In this document: positions 58,833 to 64,000 of the stretch, one piece after another
Layout of the letters: every line of letters starts with the position of its first letter
How positions within the stretch are numbered: the stretch's first letter is position 1
NCBI GenBank assembly: GCA_019636615.1
Contig: JAHBXF010000002.1
Coordinates: 1,676,001-1,740,000 of the forward strand
Direction of reading: 5' to 3'
Source: Phycisphaeraceae bacterium
GTDB taxonomy: Bacteria; Planctomycetota; Phycisphaerae; Phycisphaerales; UBA1924
Length of the DNA: 64,000 bases
Notes under the pieces: generated by a model
Database searches by the model: none
Told to the model about the DNA's origin: nothing
Seen by the model: only the letters and a program-made list of their open reading frames with translations
Program-made: the position numbers and the translations under genes

Positions 58833-60038
58833 ATGACACACTCACGAACGTTTCGGTGGCTCGCCGCTGGCCTGCTCTCGCTGACCGCAGCAACACTGCC
58901 CCTGGCTGGCTGTGAAGAGAAAAACCCCGACGGCACCCCCACGAAGGCCGGCGAGGCCAAGCAGGCGATCAGCCAGGCCACCCAGGCCACCAAAGAAGCC
59001 GCGATCAAGTCTGCCGAGGCGATCAAGGAAGGGGCGGGTGCCGCGGCCGAAACCGTGAAGGAAACCGCCGAACGGGCCGCCGAAAAGACACGCGAAGTGG
59101 TCAATGAGACCGCCACACGCGTGGCCGCCGCCACCAGCGGAAGCGAGCGCAAGTACACGCTGGGCGTGATCGCCAAGAGCCAGGGCAACCCTGTCTTTCA
59201 GGCCGCCCGCACCGGCGCGATGGATGCCGGCCGCGAACTGGGCGAGAAGATGGGCGTGCGCATCGATGTCATCTGGCGAACCCCCAACAACGAGGACGCC
59301 CAGCAGCAGGCCCAGTTCATCGAACAACTCGTCTCGGCGGGCGTCGACGGCATCGCCGTCTCATGCTCCGATGCCAAGGTGCTGACCACCGCGATCAACT
59401 CCGCCGTAGACAAAGGCGTGCAGGTGGTCACGTTTGATTCCGACGCGCCCGAGAGCAAACGCTTCGCCTACTACGGAATCAACGACGTGGACGCCGGGCG
59501 GGCCGTCGCCCGCGAACTCATCAAGGTCATGGGCGACACGGGCACCGTGGCGATCCTCGCCGGAAACCAGAACGCCCCGAACCTGCAGGCCCGCGTGCGT
59601 GGCGTGCGTGAGGAACTCGGCAAGCACCCCGGCGTGAAGATCAAAGACACCTATTACCACGCCGAGACCGCGCCCGAAGCCGCCCGCACCGTGCAGCAGG
59701 TGCAGAACGCCAACCCGGACATCTCCGGTTGGGCGATGGTCGGCGGCTGGCCGCTCTTTACCGAGAACGCCCTCGACGGCGTCTACGACAAGGCCAAAGT
59801 CGCCAGTGTTGACACCCTGCCCCAACAACTCGAATACGTGCGTAAAGGACAGGTGCAGGTGCTCGTCGGCCAGGATTGCTACGGCTGGGGGTACGAATCT
59901 GTCCGGCTGCTCATCAACAAGATCCACTCGAACAAAGCCCCCGAGAACGAGATCAACCACTTCGACCTGGCCATCGTGACCCGCGAGAACGTCGAGGAGT
60001 ACGCCGGCCTCTGGGACAAGTGGCTGGGCAAGAAATAA
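58833..60038 (+). CDS. Sugar-type ABC transporter substrate-binding lipoprotein with helical stalk
   Basis: A 401-residue lipoprotein: signal peptide with lipobox LAGC and Cys27, then an Ala/Lys/Glu-rich segment (about 40-100) with KEAAIKSAEAIKEGA and ETVKETAERAAEKT, which looks like an amphipathic helix of LEA or apolipoprotein type, then a periplasmic-binding fold (Peripla_BP_4) from about 107. LGVIAKSQGNPVFQA, AVSCSDAKVLTTAIN, VVTFDSDAPESKR and ILAGNQNAPNLQARVRG are typical of ribose/galactose-type binding proteins. It should deliver a sugar to the transporter whose ATPase follows. ATG 58833 is chosen with GGAG 11 bases upstream. Confidence 0.9.
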   Translation: MTHSRTFRWLAAGLLSLTAATLPLAGCEEKNPDGTPTKAGEAKQAISQATQATKEAAIKSAEAIKEGAGAAAETVKETAERAAEKTREVVNETATRVAAATSGSERKYTLGVIAKSQGNPVFQAARTGAMDAGRELGEKMGVRIDVIWRTPNNEDAQQQAQFIEQLVSAGVDGIAVSCSDAKVLTTAINSAVDKGVQVVTFDSDAPESKRFAYYGINDVDAGRAVARELIKVMGDTGTVAILAGNQNAPNLQARVRGVREELGKHPGVKIKDTYYHAETAPEAARTVQQVQNANPDISGWAMVGGWPLFTENALDGVYDKAKVASVDTLPQQLEYVRKGQVQVLVGQDCYGWGYESVRLLINKIHSNKAPENEINHFDLAIVTRENVEEYAGLWDKWLGKK

Positions 60039-60129
60039 CCCCGGCTTGCCGGCCTGGGCCGGCCGCCACAAACCCGGCCCCGCCGGGGCTCGCCTCACGG
60101 GCTCTTGCCCGCCAACCCACACCCGCATC

Positions 60130-60165
60130 AGGCCCGGCCCACCACATGGCCGGGCCTTTCTTTTA
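60130..60165 (+). terminator. Rho-independent terminator between binding protein and ATPase genes
   Basis: AGGCCCGGCC/GGCCGGGCCT forms a ten-pair stem with an eight-base loop, followed by TTCTTTT. It may allow the binding protein to be made in excess of the ATPase. Confidence 0.88.
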
Positions 60166-60224
60166 CGCCCGTGGCCCGTGCCGACCTGCAAGACACCGAA
60201 GGGTGAATCTTCTACACTCCCCGC

Positions 60225-61934
60225 GTGAGCGAGCAGGCAAAAACCGACGCGGGCACGGGCAGCCATCTTGCCGAAGGTCGCGACGCGCTGGCGTCACCCC
60301 CGCCCTCGCCGCCGTTGATCGTCGTTGAAAAAGTCTCGAAGCGTTTCGGCATCACCCAGGCCCTCGACAACGTCTCTGTCACCTTCGCGCGCGGCGAGGT
60401 CCACGCGCTCATGGGCGAGAACGGCGCGGGCAAGAGCACGCTCGGCAAAGTCATCGCCGGCCTGCACCGTCAGGATTCCGGCACTGTGCTCCTGGGCGGG
60501 GTCGCCCTCAAGCCCGGCAGCCTCGACCATGCTTTCGCCCATGGTGTTCGGCTTGTTCACCAGGAACTCGCCCAGTGCCCCAACCTCAGCGTGGCCGAGA
60601 ACCTGTGCCTGCATGACATGCCGCGCACGCGGCTTGGTCTGGTTGACCGGCGCGCCATGCTCGAACGTGCCGCACGCCTGGTGCACACGCTCGATCCATC
60701 GATCGATGTCTCGGCCCCGCTGGACACCCTGTCGCCCGGCCGCAGGCAGATCTGCCAGATCGCCGCCTCCCTCGATTCGACCGATGCCCGGGCCGCCGCG
60801 GGGGGGCACGCCCCCACGTGCATCGTGCTCGATGAACCCACGAGTTCACTCTCGGTCTCCGAGGCCGACCGTCTGCTCGAGATCACCCGCGCCCTCGCCT
60901 CGCAAGGGCTGACCATGATCTACGTCAGCCACCGCATGGGCGAGATCTTTCAGGTGTGCGACCGTGTCACCGTGCTCCGCGATGGCAAGTTTGTGGCCAC
61001 AAGCAAGGTCAGCGAGATCGACGAACCAACCCTCGTCGAGCAGATGATCGGCCGCCGCCTGCAGACTGCGGTGCGCGGCCAGTTCGCCAAGGTCGGTGCG
61101 CCGGGTGGAGACCACGAAACCGCCGCGTTCGCCGAGGGAATCCGGCAGGCGGCGGGAGACGACCACCCCCACCCGCTGGGCCCCGGAGTGCTCGATGTCG
61201 CCCGCCTCAACTCGAAGCGCAAACTCAAGGACATCGCCCTGACCGTGCGCCAGGGCGAGATCGTCGGCATCGGCGGCCTCGTGGGCAGCGGCCGATCTGA
61301 ACTGCTCGACGCGCTCTTCGGTCTTGATGCCAGCGCGAGCGGAAGCGTGCGCGTGGGCGGGCGTGAAATCTCGCTGAGCAACCCCCGCAGCGCGATCGAG
61401 GCCGGCGTGGGCTATGTGCCCGAAGACCGCAGAAACCAGGGCTTGTTCTTTCAACTCGGCATCGATGAAAACATCCTCATGCCTTTCATGGCGAGGCTGG
61501 CGCGGGCTTTGGGCATCCGCCGGAGGCGGAGCGAGCGGGCCCTGGTCGCCGAGCGCATGGCCGATTTCAAGGTCAAGGCCGCGGGGCACGGCGCGCTCCC
61601 CGGCTCCCTCTCCGGCGGCAATCAACAGAAACTCCTCATCGCGCGGTGGATGAGCCGCGACACCCGCGTGCTCCTGCTCGATGAACCCACGCGCGGCATC
61701 GATGTCGGCACCAAGAACGAGGTCTACCGCCTGGTGCGCGAGGCGGCCGACCGCGGCGCCGCCGTGCTGCTCGTCTCCAGCGAGATGCCCGAACTCCTCG
61801 CCCTCTCTGACAGAGTGCTTGTGATGTGCGCCGGACGCATCACCGGCGAACTGGCCGGCGACCAGATGACGCAGGCCAACATCCTGCGCCTTGCCACCGT
61901 CGACGACACCCGCAAGGGCGGCGCGGCCGCATAA
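60225..61934 (+). CDS. Sugar ABC transporter ATP-binding protein, two ATPase domains (RbsA/MglA type)
   Basis: A 569-residue double ATPase. The first half has Walker A GENGAGKST, the signature LSPGRRQ and Walker B CIVLDEPTSSLS. The second half has the degenerate P-loop GLVGSGRSE usual for this family, the signature LSGGNQQKLLIARW and Walker B VLLLDEPTRGIDVGTKNE. A low-complexity linker (about 285-325) joins them. It would power uptake of a sugar bound by the preceding lipoprotein. The start is GTG 60225 and the first 30 residues are not conserved. No permease gene follows in the window. Confidence 0.93.
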   Translation: MSEQAKTDAGTGSHLAEGRDALASPPPSPPLIVVEKVSKRFGITQALDNVSVTFARGEVHALMGENGAGKSTLGKVIAGLHRQDSGTVLLGGVALKPGSLDHAFAHGVRLVHQELAQCPNLSVAENLCLHDMPRTRLGLVDRRAMLERAARLVHTLDPSIDVSAPLDTLSPGRRQICQIAASLDSTDARAAAGGHAPTCIVLDEPTSSLSVSEADRLLEITRALASQGLTMIYVSHRMGEIFQVCDRVTVLRDGKFVATSKVSEIDEPTLVEQMIGRRLQTAVRGQFAKVGAPGGDHETAAFAEGIRQAAGDDHPHPLGPGVLDVARLNSKRKLKDIALTVRQGEIVGIGGLVGSGRSELLDALFGLDASASGSVRVGGREISLSNPRSAIEAGVGYVPEDRRNQGLFFQLGIDENILMPFMARLARALGIRRRRSERALVAERMADFKVKAAGHGALPGSLSGGNQQKLLIARWMSRDTRVLLLDEPTRGIDVGTKNEVYRLVREAADRGAAVLLVSSEMPELLALSDRVLVMCAGRITGELAGDQMTQANILRLATVDDTRKGGAAA

Positions 61935-61951
61935 AGGCCCGGCCGGCCCCC

Positions 61952-62464
61952 TCATGCTTTGGTGAATGTGCGCCGCACCCGGTCTTTGACCACCCCGGGG
62001 AAGGCCAGCGCCTTGCCGTGCGCCACGCAATAGACGCCCGGCGCCAGCACGCCGGTGGCAAAGATCGCCTCGGTGAGGTTCTGCAGCGCGTCCGAGTGCT
62101 TCATCTCAAACGGACGCATCGCGCCCGTGAGCACCACCGGCAGGGGCACCGGGTCGAGTTCGGCCAGAAGTGTCTCGCCGGTGAGCGAGAGTGTGTCTGT
62201 GCCGTGAAGCACGACCACGCCGGAGGGGGCGGGCGCGCCGCCCGCGGCGATGCGCACCGTGGCCACGATCCGCTTTCGATCGTCGTCGGTCAGGAGCAGG
62301 CTGTCCTTGCTCATCAGTTCGTTGATCGAGACCGAGACATCGTCGAGGCGGAGCCGGCGCAGCATCCGACCGACGATGCTGCGGCGGTTGTTCAGGTCGC
62401 CCGTCGTCTCGTCGTAGGTTTTCTCGATGGTGCCGCCGGTGGTGATGAGCACAACGTGCCGCAT
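61952..62464 (-). CDS. Short asparaginase-domain protein
   Basis: A 170-residue protein with the N-terminal catalytic domain of bacterial asparaginases: LITTGGTIEK (6-15) with the nucleophile Thr12, and VVLHGTDTLSLT (84-95) with Thr89-Asp90. TGAMRPFEMKHSDALQN follows. The second domain of the usual 330-residue enzyme is absent, and the frame ends cleanly in a stop, not in a visible frameshift. It may be one of the known short asparaginase-like proteins rather than a broken gene. It converges with the ABC ATPase gene. Confidence 0.82.
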   Translation of the reverse strand: MRHVVLITTGGTIEKTYDETTGDLNNRRSIVGRMLRRLRLDDVSVSINELMSKDSLLLTDDDRKRIVATVRIAAGGAPAPSGVVVLHGTDTLSLTGETLLAELDPVPLPVVLTGAMRPFEMKHSDALQNLTEAIFATGVLAPGVYCVAHGKALAFPGVVKDRVRRTFTKA

Positions 62465-62495
62465 GGCCGCCAGAGTAGCACGGCCGCGAGGGGGG

Positions 62496-62843
62496 TCAGG
62501 CCCGCTCGTCTTCGATCTGCAGCCCGGCCAGCGCGGTCATGGGGTCCGGGGCGACGCGAAGCAGTTTGTCGAGCCCCGTCACGCGGATGATCGACATCAC
62601 CTCGTCGCAGACCGAGCAGATGATCATCGTGCGCCCGCGCTCACCCAGTTGACGACGAACCTTGAGCAACTGCCCGAGGTTGGTGCTGTTGAGATAGGTC
62701 ACGCCCGAGAAGTTCAGCACGACGTGCGACGGCTCGGCCGCGGGGTCGTCAAGAAAATGAGAGAGAGACAGAATCTCCTCTGAGAAGGCCGGTTCGTCAC
62801 CGATCTCAACGAGCGCGATATTTTCGGACCACTGGGTGAGCAT
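62496..62843 (-). CDS. STAS-domain protein (anti-sigma factor antagonist-like)
   Basis: A 115-residue single STAS domain. The motif YLNSTNLGQLL (50-60) corresponds to the phosphorylation site of SpoIIAA-type proteins, with Ser53 at the expected position. It would act in a partner-switching system with a kinase/anti-sigma factor and a phosphatase; none of these is adjacent. ATG 62843 starts the fold; a longer in-frame start at 62891 adds 16 unconserved residues. It is on the same strand as, and 31 bases from, the asparaginase gene. Confidence 0.85.
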   Translation of the reverse strand: MLTQWSENIALVEIGDEPAFSEEILSLSHFLDDPAAEPSHVVLNFSGVTYLNSTNLGQLLKVRRQLGERGRTMIICSVCDEVMSIIRVTGLDKLLRVAPDPMTALAGLQIEDERA

Positions 62844-62988
62844 AAAAGCCCTTGTGATACGCGACGGCTGCCGGGACGGTTCTGTCCGCACGCAGACTCT
62901 TCTTCAGCATACCAGAAAGTGGTCGGCGCAGGAAACCGAATTCCTCGATTTGAGAGATTTCCTCGCGCAACTACCCAATGTACGTATT

Positions 62989-64000
62989 TTATTCGGACCT
63001 TGGCTCGGTGTCTTCTTTCTGTTCCCCTTCGGGAACCCGCGCGGCAGAGACCACCCTATCCCCCTCATTGAGGGAGACTACGCGGACGCCCATGGTCCCA
63101 CGCCCGCACTCGCGGATCTCGCGCGCCGGCATCCGAACCAGTTGCCCCCCCACGCTCACGACGACCACGTCATCATCCTGCGAGACCAGCAGCGCGGCGA
63201 CGGAGGCCCCGTTGCGTTCGCCGGTTTTGATGTCGGCGCGCCCCTTGCCGCCCCGCGACTGTGACCGCAGGGGGCCATCCTCCGGCTTGACCCGGTATTC
63301 GTCAACCAGCGTGCGCTTGCCGTAGCCATTCTCCGTGATCGTCAGCAGGCACAGACCCGCGCCGATGGCCTCGGGGCTTGTGTGCATGATCTCGGGGTCG
63401 GCCGCGTCCGGGACCATGGGAATCGCCAGCATCCCGACGACCTGGGCGTCGTCGCTGAGTTCGATGCCCTTGACGCCCGCCGCGGAGCGGCCCATGTCAC
63501 GCACGTCGTTCTCGGCGAAGCGGATGGCCATGCCGTTGGATGTGACGAGCAGGATGTCGTCGGTGCCCGCCGTGAGGCGAACGGCCAGGAGCGAATCGTC
63601 CTCTTTCAGGCCCACGGCGATGATGCCTGAACGGTTCACGTTGGCGTAGGCCTTGAGGGGCGTGCGTTTGATGATGCCCGCGCGTGAGACGAATGTGAGG
63701 TAATGACTGCCCGACTCGAAGTCTTTGACGGCCAGGTACGCGCAGGTGCGTTCACCCTCTCGCAACTCCATGAGGTTGATGATCGCGCGCCCCATGCTCG
63801 TGCGGGACATCTCGGGAATCTCGAAGACCTTGATCTTGAAGACCCGCCCCGTGTTCGTGAAGCACAGGAGGTCGTCGTGAGAACTGGCGACGAAGACGTG
63901 CTCGATGAAGTCGCCTTCCTTCGCGTCCCCCGCGAGGATGCCCTTGCCCCCCCGCCCCTGGGCGCGGTAGGTATCGAGCGGCACACGCTTGATGTACCCG
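62989..64000 (-). CDS. gyrA: DNA gyrase subunit A, C-terminal part (gene cut by window edge)
   Basis: The last 337 or so residues of GyrA; the rest lies beyond the window. At the open end is the GyrA box QGRGGKG, the element that allows DNA wrapping and marks gyrase rather than topoisomerase IV. The remaining blades of the six-bladed beta-pinwheel follow (LLCFTNTGRVFKIKVFEIP, LLVTSNGMAIRFAEND, VVVSVGGQLVRMPAREI). The tail is acidic (EGEQKEDTEPRSE), as in many gyrases. It stands upstream of the STAS gene on the same strand. Confidence 0.96.
   Translation of the reverse strand, partial: GYIKRVPLDTYRAQGRGGKGILAGDAKEGDFIEHVFVASSHDDLLCFTNTGRVFKIKVFEIPEMSRTSMGRAIINLMELREGERTCAYLAVKDFESGSHYLTFVSRAGIIKRTPLKAYANVNRSGIIAVGLKEDDSLLAVRLTAGTDDILLVTSNGMAIRFAENDVRDMGRSAAGVKGIELSDDAQVVGMLAIPMVPDAADPEIMHTSPEAIGAGLCLLTITENGYGKRTLVDEYRVKPEDGPLRSQSRGGKGRADIKTGERNGASVAALLVSQDDDVVVVSVGGQLVRMPAREIRECGRGTMGVRVVSLNEGDRVVSAARVPEGEQKEDTEPRSE

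Overview
The window is high-GC bacterial DNA that fits the Planctomycetota, most probably the class Phycisphaerae. The pointers are a 23S-5S rRNA unit with no 16S gene attached, a Ser/Thr kinase with a TPR-rich C-terminus, a PilM-centred inner-membrane operon of unusual build, flagellin plus a divergent flagellar-type export gate, and many small compact operons. The assignment is an inference from gene content; no 16S gene is present to confirm it.

Layout. 1-6.7 kb: a partial gene, a (2-methyl)citrate synthase/2-methylisocitrate lyase pair, a secreted M28 peptidase and a large membrane Ser/Thr kinase. 6.8-18.5 kb: secreted cyclophilin, a lower-GC solo RecB-like nuclease, a ROK-like kinase with a lost zinc motif, flagellin, a prolyl oligopeptidase lipoprotein, a secreted EEP-family hydrolase, apaG-thiS-thiG and cinA. 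18.5-25.2 kb: gene-poor DNA, tRNA-Val(CAC), a complete IS3-family (IS407-type) element with a perfect 4-bp target duplication, and the 5S and 23S rRNA genes on the minus strand with their own promoter, BoxA and terminator. 25.3-33.2 kb: a minus-strand PilMN-PilO-like-PilP-like operon, a small membrane protein and a MEMO-family protein. 33.2-48.2 kb: cysteine desulfurase, folD, ligA, pgi, ppa, hpt, a membrane PH-domain/dephospho-CoA kinase fusion, rho with a long disordered N-terminus, and a secreted repeat protein. 48.2-58.8 kb: a plus-strand gene train of a flippase-like membrane protein, RNase HII-like protein, ribD, leuS, then a SpoA-domain switch protein, fliO, fliP, fliQ, fliR and flhB. 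58.8-64 kb: sugar-type ABC substrate-binding lipoprotein and ATPase without a permease, a short asparaginase, a STAS protein and the C-terminal part of gyrA.

The most unusual material is in proteins whose family is clear but whose diagnostic residues or architecture are not normal: FlhB without NPTH, FliP without the methionine gasket, FolD with all three catalytic residues replaced, a PilM fused to PilN, and CoaE fused to a membrane PH domain. The export-gate cluster is the best candidate for an undescribed variant system. Several of these claims rest on alignments made by eye.
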